The notes: a model not told the origin generated them from the sequence alone. DNA of 5,471 nt from Oscillospiraceae bacterium (GCA_017378975.1 JAFNXT010000217.1:1-5471); one strand, 5' to 3'. Positions 1 through 5,460 are shown, counted from the stretch's first letter. Made by a program: numbers and translations.

Positions 1-2731
1 ACAGACTGACCGCACTGGAAATATCACCGTTCGTCACGATCTGGAGATCCTCAAAGAACCGCTCGCCCAGGACCGTTTCTTTATAGGCGCGGTAGTTTTT
101 GTAGTCGTTATTCCAAATATCCTCGTGGCAGCAGCCTCTGGAGGGTGCGAAGGGGGAAGTTTCATGGAAGCCCTTATTGGTGATATAGGCATCTATCTCA
201 ATGCCGGCAAGAAGATCCGGACCTTCGGTAAAGGTCTGCTCCGGCATAAAGTAGATCTGGATCCCGGCATTGCCCAGAGGGATCGCCTCGCCGCCGGAGA
301 ACTCATTGACCGGCTCCCAACCGGTGCCGTAGGACTTCTGACCGTTCGTGCCCAGAGTCGCCTCGTTCTCGTCCATGTTCAGGGAGATCCCCGGCTCTGT
401 GACCGGATCTTCCCCACGTTTTACAAGCTTCAGCATCGTCACGGGAGGGATCTCTGTATCCTGCATACGGCAGACGAACAAGCTGTGATCATTGACCGTG
501 CCCATATTGGCGTAGTTGATGCCGCCAAAGGTACCTGCTCCGGCTCTCGGCACAGAGGATCTGTACACAAGGCGGATATCCTTGATGGCATCGTCTGCAT
601 TGTTGGTGCCGTTCCAGCCGATCAGCGTCACGATGTCCGGATCGTCTGAGAAATCGTGGTCGATGACATAGTAGGCAGGGGCCGCGCCGGTCAGCTGTTT
701 TTTGGCAAGTGCCAATGCCTCTTCCTTGCTGAACCGATATGTATCCGGATCTCCGGGCTTCCGCAGATCCACACTTACCGCCTGGATCTGACGGATGTAT
801 TTATACACGTGGTGATCCTCGGGCAAGGGCTCACTCTTGTAATAAAGGTAAAGGTTCGGGTCCTCGGCGTTATATGCATCCACGCCATTGAGGTCCACGG
901 CTTCGCTCTTCCTGTTAAAATGCCGCAGAGCGATATAGCCGTCCGGTGCCATGTCCACATCCTTGGCGATGGCAAGATCCGCTTCGATGGGATTGCCCAC
1001 AGAAGGATCGTCGGATACATAAAGGGCCGCCCAATGGTAGCCTTTGTTGGCATTGATATCCGCGCCGGACATATTGGTGACATCATCCAGATCCCAGGGA
1101 CCGTTTTTCAGATCACTGTCCGACTGCACATTATCCACCCGTTGATAGATATCATATATCTGCACACCGTAGCTGTCCACGACGGAATCGACCATATACT
1201 TGGGGATGGTCGTTCTTTCGTGCTTTGGCGGTCTTCCCGCCTGGATCTCCTTGACGATCCAAACGACCAGGGATACCAGCAGACAGATACATGTGACCGT
1301 GATCGCGGTATAGGTGATGATCATGCCCACCAGACTTTTGGTGATCAGCGTACCGACATATGCCAGGACCTTACAAACCACAAACTTCTGGGCATAGCCC
1401 TTGGCGAGCACCGTGATGCCGGCGGCAACGGTGAGACCACCGGAGATCAGTGTGCCATAGTTGGAAACGAAGCTGACGTAGTCTACGAACCCCGGCTTCA
1501 GAACATCGTTCTCCTCTGTAAAGATATCATAATTGGCAGAGGTCACCATCGCGTCATAGGCTTCGCTGGTGATGCCCACTTCCGCATCGAAGATCCCGGT
1601 ATCCACACCGCTCCAAAGAGAAAGCTGACCGTTTTCCGCCTTCATCGGCGCAAGTGCTTCGTTGGCCTTCAGTCTGGTCTCTTCCGTGAAGATATCGCTC
1701 ATAATGAAGTTTATCGGGCCTACCAACTGCATCAGAGTTCGCTGGCCCTCCGTAAGGGAATCCAGCAGCATGCAGATCTTATGGTTGGCAACGCCCTCGC
1801 CCAGATTCCACTCTACAAAGAGGTATTCAGCCGTCCAGCCGGCATCACCGCCCAGCATATGGGAATTGAGGATAGCCCACAGGGTATACCACCATTGCAC
1901 CATCTCTACGTTGGCCAGATCCTCGCTGTAAAGGGCCACCTGCTCCGGTGTCATACTGTCACGGACATCATCCGTGTAGACCATGATGTTATACTGGTCG
2001 CTGAAGGCACTCATGGGGCTCTGGAACTGCCGGATCAGATCCGCATACTGCTCCTGCAGTGCGGCATCCATCTCATAATCGGCCGGATCCATATGCTCCA
2101 GCTTATCCAGCCAGTCCTGCCCATCCTCACGCTGCAGACCCTGCGCGATCAAAGACAGCACGGCAGAAAGCACCGTATTATGGCAAACCAGCATCATTTT
2201 GGCAACATCGGAAGCTGTGATCCTGCCGGACTTGATGTAGTCACCCAAGGGAGTGTTTTCGTCGAACAGGAAAATGTTCAGCTGCTCATAGGCATACACC
2301 GCACCGGGGATGCCCTTGTTCAAATTGGGGATGAATTCCTCCACAAGGGCTTTGTGGATCGCTTCGGCTCGTCCTCCCAAAAGGTCCAATGCCTCATCCA
2401 TTTTATCATTGAACGTGCCCCGGTCAAAATTACCGTTTTCATTCATCACACGGATATCGGTCAGCGCCTGCGCCGGGTCAGCGGTGATGCTGTAGCAAAT
2501 GTACACACCCAGCTCGTCGGTGCCTCCATTGATATCCTGCTTATAAAGGATATAGCCATCCGGAACTTTTCGGGCAGCCTCTGTGGCATTTTCCGCATAG
2601 ATCAGCTTTATATCCTTCACATAGACCGGAGCGCCTTCCTCGGCTGCCATCGAATAGGGAGTCAACTGCAGAAGCATACAAACACACAAGGCGACCGAGA
2701 TCATGCCGCGGAACAGTCGTTTCAATTTCAT
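1..2731 (-). CDS. Large exported protein with central hydrophobic segments and MABP-like beta repeats (C-terminus cut by window edge)
   Basis: The frame is open for 910 codons from ATG at 2731 with no stop before base 1, so the gene runs off the left edge. An AAGGAG at 2739-2744 lies 7 bases before the start. Residues 1-30 form a Sec signal peptide: KLKR-rich start, hydrophobic core, and a likely signal peptidase I site after SMA or MAA (28-30); no lipobox. Residues 36-100 form a beta-type unit with PDGY (57-60), DIN (66-68) and YICY (77-80). Residues about 100-425 look mainly helical and include a Trp-rich patch near 279-286. Residues 425-493 hold two or three hydrophobic segments, the strongest at 468-493, followed by a basic stretch. 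Residues 568-645 repeat the N-terminal motif (PDGY 596-599, DLN 613-615, YLYYK 628-632); looser copies follow around 711-760 and 780-835. The motif resembles MABP/beta-prism repeats, known from some membrane-attacking proteins. Function is unknown; a membrane-inserting or cell-surface protein is inference. Last gene of a three-gene unit. Confidence 0.9.
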   Translation of the reverse strand, partial: MKLKRLFRGMISVALCVCMLLQLTPYSMAAEEGAPVYVKDIKLIYAENATEAARKVPDGYILYKQDINGGTDELGVYICYSITADPAQALTDIRVMNENGNFDRGTFNDKMDEALDLLGGRAEAIHKALVEEFIPNLNKGIPGAVYAYEQLNIFLFDENTPLGDYIKSGRITASDVAKMMLVCHNTVLSAVLSLIAQGLQREDGQDWLDKLEHMDPADYEMDAALQEQYADLIRQFQSPMSAFSDQYNIMVYTDDVRDSMTPEQVALYSEDLANVEMVQWWYTLWAILNSHMLGGDAGWTAEYLFVEWNLGEGVANHKICMLLDSLTEGQRTLMQLVGPINFIMSDIFTEETRLKANEALAPMKAENGQLSLWSGVDTGIFDAEVGITSEAYDAMVTSANYDIFTEENDVLKPGFVDYVSFVSNYGTLISGGLTVAAGITVLAKGYAQKFVVCKVLAYVGTLITKSLVGMIITYTAITVTCICLLVSLVVWIVKEIQAGRPPKHERTTIPKYMVDSVVDSYGVQIYDIYQRVDNVQSDSDLKNGPWDLDDVTNMSGADINANKGYHWAALYVSDDPSVGNPIEADLAIAKDVDMAPDGYIALRHFNRKSEAVDLNGVDAYNAEDPNLYLYYKSEPLPEDHHVYKYIRQIQAVSVDLRKPGDPDTYRFSKEEALALAKKQLTGAAPAYYVIDHDFSDDPDIVTLIGWNGTNNADDAIKDIRLVYRSSVPRAGAGTFGGINYANMGTVNDHSLFVCRMQDTEIPPVTMLKLVKRGEDPVTEPGISLNMDENEATLGTNGQKSYGTGWEPVNEFSGGEAIPLGNAGIQIYFMPEQTFTEGPDLLAGIEIDAYITNKGFHETSPFAPSRGCCHEDIWNNDYKNYRAYKETVLGERFFEDLQIVTNGDISSAVSL

Positions 2732-2738
2732 AGCAAGG

Positions 2739-2744
2739 CTCCTT
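2739..2744 (-). promoter_or_regulatory. Ribosome binding site of the large exported protein
   Basis: AAGGAG on the minus strand lies 7 bases before the ATG at 2731, inside the 16-base gap after the upstream protease stop codon. It fixes the start of the large protein and shows that it is translated independently although its gene directly follows the protease gene. Confidence 0.85.
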
Positions 2745-2747
2745 CCG

Positions 2748-3386
2748 TCAGGTGGTGTTCAATCTTTTTTTCGTGATGACGATGGCGATGGGGATATAGG
2801 ATATCACCGGGATCGCCACACCGACATACCAATGATCCGACTGGACCAGCATGTTATATAAAGAGTGATAAGTGATCGCGGCCATCAGCCATGCAAAGGT
2901 ACTGCAGACGAACAGCTTCCTGCGTCTTTTGATCATGGAAATGCCGATACCGATGCCGATGGTGCACAGAGCGTGCATGAGACTCGAGGAAAAACCGCGG
3001 ATCATCGCCCATAGCAAAGAAACGCTCTCCACATTTTTGATCAGAATAAAGGTGTTTTCCATAATGGCAAAGCCAAGACCGATGGACATCGCCCGCTGGA
3101 ACAATAATTCCCGGTCATCGCAGAATACGATGGCAGTAAACAGCAGCGGCAACGCCTTCAGGATCTCCTCATTGACCGGGGTGATCGTTATGGTGATGTG
3201 GAAGTGATCCATAGGATCCGCGAACGCGAAGGAAAGAAGGGCATTGACCTCCGAGGCCAGCACCGCGATATAGATACCCAGGATCATAAAGCCAAGCAAT
3301 CTTCTGCTTTTTGCGTCTGCCAAGGCTGCCATCAGGATCAGCGGCGCCGAAATGCAGATAGCCAGTATGTAGATCATATAGTCCAT
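2748..3386 (-). CDS. PrsW/CPBP-like intramembrane protease homologue
   Basis: This 212-residue integral membrane protein has about seven hydrophobic segments (roughly 4-21, 31-53, 74-90, 100-118, 123-150, 157-180, 185-206). It carries the polar signatures of the PrsW family spaced through the helices: EEILK (E73, E74, K77), MEN (E110, N111), R130 followed by H138 in one helix, and HSLYN (H174, N178). These match the EExxK, E-N, R...H and HxxxN motifs expected of PrsW-type proteases, the family that cleaves the anti-sigma factor RsiW in Bacillus. All key residues appear present, so it is probably active; the substrate here is unknown. No sigma or anti-sigma gene is visible, so the adjacent exported protein is the obvious candidate partner (inference). 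The chosen ATG at 3386 has GAGGGG 7 bases upstream. A second ATG at 3377 forms a 4-base ATGA overlap with the upstream stop but is poorly placed relative to that site. Confidence 0.87.
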   Translation of the reverse strand: MDYMIYILAICISAPLILMAALADAKSRRLLGFMILGIYIAVLASEVNALLSFAFADPMDHFHITITITPVNEEILKALPLLFTAIVFCDDRELLFQRAMSIGLGFAIMENTFILIKNVESVSLLWAMIRGFSSSLMHALCTIGIGIGISMIKRRRKLFVCSTFAWLMAAITYHSLYNMLVQSDHWYVGVAIPVISYIPIAIVITKKRLNTT

Positions 3387-4036
3387 TGTTCAGCCCCTCG
3401 TTTTGCGAAAAACATCATACCGCAGGCAGTTGCCGCCAGGAGGACCGCAGAGATCACGACCATCTGCGGTTTTTCCAGTAGATACATGGTCAGTTCCACG
3501 ACCTCCACGAACCCAAAAAGCGTGGCCGTTATATTGTACGGTCTTGCGGCTTTCACGAATGCGAAACCGCCATCCGGCAGGATCGCATGTTTGAAATTAA
3601 AATAGGATGCGATGATCATCGGGATCCAGCCGATAAAATTCACAGCCTTCGTCACCGGAGAGAGGTGATCCGCGCGCAAAGCCGGGATAAAAATGAGCGT
3701 CATGACCAAAGGCGCAAGCAAAGCCAGCAGACGATATTTTCTGGTCTGCTTGCTTCTGTCATCAAAAATGCCGTCCAGCTGACCGTAGCTGGCAGATATC
3801 AAAAACAGGAAGCATCCGATAACGCCAAGATGTCCAATGCAGATATCATCGGCATAGTGACCGGTTATGAAAAGATAGACCGCATCGTGCAGACAGCCTA
3901 AGGCCATACATCCCAATCCGGCCGCAACAAATTTGGGGAACCATGCACCCTTGGGCGTTATCCAGACACTTTTGCCAATGATCAGCGCAGCAATGATGCC
4001 GCTCAGGGTCACAAGTTCACTGATCCAATAGTACAT
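3374..4036 (-). CDS. Seven-helix integral membrane protein of unknown family
   Basis: This 220-residue protein has about seven hydrophobic segments (roughly 5-26, 33-57, 65-85, 101-120, 131-148, 168-188, 190-211) and no signal peptide or soluble domain. I do not recognise the family. Several polar residues sit in or beside helices: H50-D51 in helix 2, H69 in helix 3, a YGQLDG loop (84-89) followed by a DDR-rich cytoplasmic-looking turn, and E178 and E181 in helix 6. Such residues are more typical of transport, sensing or catalysis than of a plain anchor. The frame extends 21 codons further upstream, but AAGGAG at 4045-4050, 8 bases before the ATG at 4036, decides the shorter start, and the extra residues are charged and unlike a membrane-protein N-terminus. 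It is the first gene of the minus-strand unit, and its end overlaps the PrsW-like gene by 13 bases, so the two membrane proteins are probably made together. Confidence 0.85.
   Translation of the reverse strand: MYYWISELVTLSGIIAALIIGKSVWITPKGAWFPKFVAAGLGCMALGCLHDAVYLFITGHYADDICIGHLGVIGCFLFLISASYGQLDGIFDDRSKQTRKYRLLALLAPLVMTLIFIPALRADHLSPVTKAVNFIGWIPMIIASYFNFKHAILPDGGFAFVKAARPYNITATLFGFVEVVELTMYLLEKPQMVVISAVLLAATACGMMFFAKRGAEQWTI
3394..3399 (-). promoter_or_regulatory. Ribosome binding site of the PrsW-like gene, inside the upstream gene
   Basis: GAGGGG on the minus strand lies within the last codons of the upstream membrane-protein gene, 7 bases before ATG 3386 and 16 before the alternative ATG 3377. 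The spacing favours 3386. Its position inside the preceding reading frame suggests translational coupling. Confidence 0.7.
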
Positions 4037-4044
4037 CCTTCGTT

Positions 4045-4050
4045 CTCCTT
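4045..4050 (-). promoter_or_regulatory. Ribosome binding site deciding the start of the seven-helix protein
   Basis: A perfect AAGGAG on the minus strand lies 8 bases before ATG 4036. The longer frame opening at 4099 would place this site inside coding sequence, and the would-be N-terminus (MRACLRKTKE...) is unlike a membrane-protein start. Confidence 0.85.
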
Positions 4051-4116
4051 TTCTTGTTGATAGAGGGCACTCCTTCGTTTTCCGCAAACAGGCGCGCAAC
4101 CCGGCCCATTTTTTTC

Positions 4117-4125
4117 AGTATAGCA
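4117..4125 (-). promoter_or_regulatory. Extended -10 promoter for the minus-strand three-gene unit
   Basis: The minus strand reads TGCTATACT (TG at 4125-4124, -10 hexamer TATACT at 4122-4117). I see no good -35 at 15-19 bases; TTGTCA lies only 12 bases upstream. The extended TG dinucleotide can compensate. Transcription would start near 4110 and leave a leader of about 75 bases before the ATG at 4036. Predicted by eye only. Confidence 0.5.
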
Positions 4126-4162
4126 TCCATGGTATGACAAACCTCTTACAAACAGCAAAAAA

Positions 4163-4180
4163 CTATCGTGGAGACGGTAG
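4163..4180. promoter_or_regulatory. Imperfect dyad between the divergent promoters (operator candidate)
   Basis: CTATCGT-ggag-ACGGTAG is a 7-base inverted repeat with one mismatch (G-T as RNA) and a 4-base centre. It lies about 38 bases upstream of the minus -10 and about 20 bases upstream of the plus -10, where a regulator could affect both promoters. No regulator gene is in the window. Confidence 0.35.
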
Positions 4181-4197
4181 AAATCTTCGGAGCTTTC

Positions 4198-4206
4198 TGA
4201 TATACT
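4198..4206 (+). promoter_or_regulatory. Extended -10 promoter for the EamA gene
   Basis: TGATATACT on the plus strand combines an extended -10 TG with hexamer TATACT at 4201-4206. No clear -35 is visible at the usual distance. A start near 4213 would give a leader of about 45 bases before GTG 4259. It has the same TGnTATACT form as the opposing promoter. Confidence 0.5.
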
Positions 4207-4221
4207 CCACTTAACGAAAGG

Positions 4222-4241
4222 GTCAGACCGGTCCGGCTGAC
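4222..4241. promoter_or_regulatory. Dyad in the leader of the EamA gene
   Basis: GTCAG-a-CCGG-t-CCGG-CTGAC is a 9-base inverted repeat with a one-base bulge (A4227) and a one-base centre (T4232). It lies between the predicted transcription start and the ribosome binding site, where it could be a repressor site or an RNA hairpin that affects translation. It overlaps neither the -10 nor the preferred ribosome binding site. Confidence 0.4.
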
Positions 4242-4245
4242 TGAT

Positions 4246-4252
4246 GAGAGGG
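4246..4252 (+). promoter_or_regulatory. Ribosome binding site supporting the GTG start of the EamA gene
   Basis: GAGAGGG ends 6 bases before GTG 4259. The in-frame ATG at 4244 overlaps the left side of this site and has only the GC-rich dyad upstream, with no Shine-Dalgarno match. The GTG start is therefore preferred. Confidence 0.6.
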
Positions 4253-4258
4253 ATATTC

Positions 4259-5131
4259 GTGAAAAAAGAAAACACCGCAAAGGTCATGATGGCGGTCGCT
4301 ATGTTCATTTTTGGTACGCTGGCGCCCTTTGTGCGGAGGATCGGTGTCAGCTCCGCCGAGCTGGCCCTGTACCGGGCGGTGCTGGCTGCGGTGCTGGTGG
4401 GCGGATCGTTGCTGATCACAAGGCAGAAGCTCTCCATTGGCAGTATCAAAAAAGAACTGCTGCTCCTTTTGCTGTCCGGCGCGGCCATGGGCATCAACTG
4501 GATCCTCCTCTTTGAGGCCTATAAATACACCACCGTTTCTGTGGCGACCTTGAGCTACTATTTCGCGCCGGTGATCGTGATGGCGGTCTGCCCCTTGCTG
4601 TTCAAGGAACGGCTCACAGGCAAGCAGATCCTCTGCTTCATCCTGTCCGCCACGGGTCTGGTGCTGATCACCGGCGCGGCCGGAGGCGGAGACCGGGATC
4701 TGCTGGGGATCGCCTTCGGTTTGGGGGCGGCGACACTTTATGCCACGGTGATGCTGTTGAACAAATCCATCAAGAGCGTGACGGGACTCCACCGGACCTT
4801 TGTCCAGTTCCTGTCCGCCATCATCGTGCTCGTGCCTTATGTGGCCCTCACCGGCGGCTTTACGCTGACGGATCTGGACGGCACCGGCTGGGGCGCTCTG
4901 CTCATCGTCGGTCTGGTGCATACGGGCATCACCTACTGTATGTATTTTTCCGCGCTGAAGGAATTGCCGGGGCAGAAGGTGGCCATCCTGAGCTACATCG
5001 ACCCTCTGGTCGCCGTACTGGTCAGCGTGATCTGGCTGGATGAGGGGATGACCCTCCCCCAGCTCATCGGCGGCCTGCTGATCTTAGGCTCCACCCTCTG
5101 GAGCGAACTGCCCATGGGGAAAAAGAACTGA
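4259..5131 (+). CDS. EamA-family (drug/metabolite transporter superfamily) permease
   Basis: A 290-residue inner-membrane permease of typical EamA length with ten predicted helices in two tandem repeats. The first repeat (about 8-138) contains the family pattern LSYYFAPV (98-105) then LLFKERLTGKQ (113-123) and a glycine-rich fifth helix. The second (about 150-283) repeats it as LSYIDPLVAV (244-253) then WLDEGMTLPQ (259-268) and a last glycine-rich helix. EamA proteins export or import small metabolites such as amino acids, nucleosides or sugars; the substrate cannot be read from sequence. The GTG start with GAGAGGG upstream is preferred; the ATG at 4244 would add five residues. It is single, divergent from the minus-strand unit, and looks more GC-rich (37 of 60 bases at 4801-4860 against 24 of 60 at 3001-3060 in the PrsW-like gene). 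A terminator-like hairpin follows 25 bases after the stop. Confidence 0.95.
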   Translation: MKKENTAKVMMAVAMFIFGTLAPFVRRIGVSSAELALYRAVLAAVLVGGSLLITRQKLSIGSIKKELLLLLLSGAAMGINWILLFEAYKYTTVSVATLSYYFAPVIVMAVCPLLFKERLTGKQILCFILSATGLVLITGAAGGGDRDLLGIAFGLGAATLYATVMLLNKSIKSVTGLHRTFVQFLSAIIVLVPYVALTGGFTLTDLDGTGWGALLIVGLVHTGITYCMYFSALKELPGQKVAILSYIDPLVAVLVSVIWLDEGMTLPQLIGGLLILGSTLWSELPMGKKN

Positions 5132-5156
5132 CGTTCCATGATCCTGCATCCCAAAA

Positions 5157-5190
5157 GAACGCCCGTCCGGCTCATGCCGGACGGGCGTTC
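5157..5190. terminator. Perfect 15-bp GC-rich hairpin after the EamA gene
   Basis: GAACGCCCGTCCGGC (5157-5171), loop TCAT, and the exact complement at 5176-5190 form a very stable stem. Its position 25 bases after the EamA stop suits a terminator, but the plus strand continues CAGCGTG with no T run. On the minus strand the stem is followed by TTTTGGG, so it fits a minus-strand or two-way terminator better. Confidence 0.55.
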
Positions 5191-5217
5191 CAGCGTGTCA
5201 AAAAGCGAACGCGACAG

Positions 5218-5246
5218 GGTACCACGCGCACGGTCCTGCCGGACCG
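5218..5246 (+). repeat. 29-base direct repeat, copy 1
   Basis: This matches copy 2 at 5401-5429 in 27 of 29 positions; the two differences are GC versus TT at positions 9-10. It ends in a hairpin CGGTCC-TGCC-GGACCG (5231-5246). The flank AAAGCGA, a few bases upstream, is shared with copy 2 but with an insertion of several bases here. Confidence 0.85.
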
Positions 5247-5252
5247 ACGTGG

Positions 5253-5278
5253 CCGTAGGGCGGGGGCTTGCCCCCGCC
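5253..5278 (+). repeat. GTAG-led hairpin unit 1
   Basis: CCGTAG is followed at once by the stem GGCGGGGGC (5259-5267), loop TT, and the exact complement GCCCCCGCC (5270-5278): 9 bp with no mismatch. It belongs to the same architecture as 5340-5367 and 5434-5460. Confidence 0.75.
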
Positions 5279-5290
5279 GCTCAGGCTCCC

Positions 5291-5322
5291 TCCGTCACAG
5301 CTAACGCCGTGCCACCCTACTG
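5291..5322 (-). repeat. Degenerate GTAG-led hairpin unit
   Basis: On the minus strand GTAGGGTGG leads into CACGGC-GTTA-GCTGTG, a 6-base stem with one mismatch. It looks like a decayed or variant member of the neighbouring hairpin family, in the opposite orientation to the units on either side. Confidence 0.4.
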
Positions 5323-5339
5323 GGGGACGTGCAGGATGA

Positions 5340-5367
5340 CCGTAGGGGCAGGTCTCCTGACCTGCCC
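5340..5367 (+). repeat. GTAG-led hairpin unit 2
   Basis: CCGTAG then G and the stem GGGCAGGTC (5346-5354), loop TCCT, and the exact complement GACCTGCCC (5359-5367). The stem bases differ from unit 1, yet pairing is perfect, and the CCGTAGGG lead is identical. Confidence 0.75.
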
Positions 5368-5369
5368 GT

Positions 5370-5390
5370 CCGGGATCCGGAGGATCCCGG
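5370..5390. repeat. Perfect 9-bp palindrome, 3-base loop
   Basis: CCGGGATCC-GGA-GGATCCCGG is a flawless inverted repeat lying between hairpin unit 2 and direct repeat copy 2. It lacks the GTAG lead and so is a separate element. Confidence 0.7.
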
Positions 5391-5400
5391 AAAGCGACGC

Positions 5401-5429
5401 GGTACCACTTGCACGGTCCTGCCGGACCG
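5401..5429 (+). repeat. 29-base direct repeat, copy 2
   Basis: Second copy of the repeat at 5218-5246, 27 of 29 identical and 183 bases downstream in the same orientation. Here the internal hairpin is longer, CACGGTCC-TGCC-GGACCGTG (5412-5431, 8 bp). Confidence 0.85.
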
Positions 5430-5433
5430 TGAA

Positions 5434-5460
5434 GGGAGGGTCAGTGACCCTCCCCTACAG
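5434..5460 (-). repeat. GTAG-led hairpin unit 3 (inverted)
   Basis: On the minus strand CTGTAG is followed by a stem GGGAGGGTCA (5454-5445), one centre base, and the exact complement TGACCCTCCC (5443-5434): 10 bp perfect. The lead and stem placement match units 1 and 2, but the orientation is reversed and it abuts direct repeat copy 2. Confidence 0.7.

Noticed and set aside
125..649. A 174-codon plus-strand open frame as a gene
   Set aside because: Same antisense register opposite the large exported protein; it ends where the sense gene happens to use a TCA serine codon.
2679..2690. Lipoprotein signal (lipobox) in the large exported protein
   Set aside because: The residue before C16 is Leu and the sequence around C18 also fails the lipobox pattern; a standard signal peptidase I site after residue 29 or 30 fits better.
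656..2776. A 706-codon plus-strand open frame as a gene
   Set aside because: It is the in-register antisense of the minus-strand gene, which has a ribosome binding site, a signal peptide and ordered motifs. The plus-strand product is His/Ile/Asp-rich with no domain sense and no ribosome binding site.
4037..4099. N-terminal extension of the seven-helix protein to ATG 4099
   Set aside because: The strong AAGGAG at 4045-4050 lies inside the extension and points to ATG 4036; the added residues are highly charged and out of character.
4244..4258. ATG 4244 as start of the EamA gene
   Set aside because: No ribosome binding site precedes it, whereas GAGAGGG is well spaced for GTG 4259. It is not excluded, since only five residues differ.
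4223..4921. A 232-codon minus-strand open frame opposite the EamA gene
   Set aside because: Gln/His/Arg/Asp-rich antisense product without recognisable features. The plus-strand EamA frame has full family motifs over the same bases.
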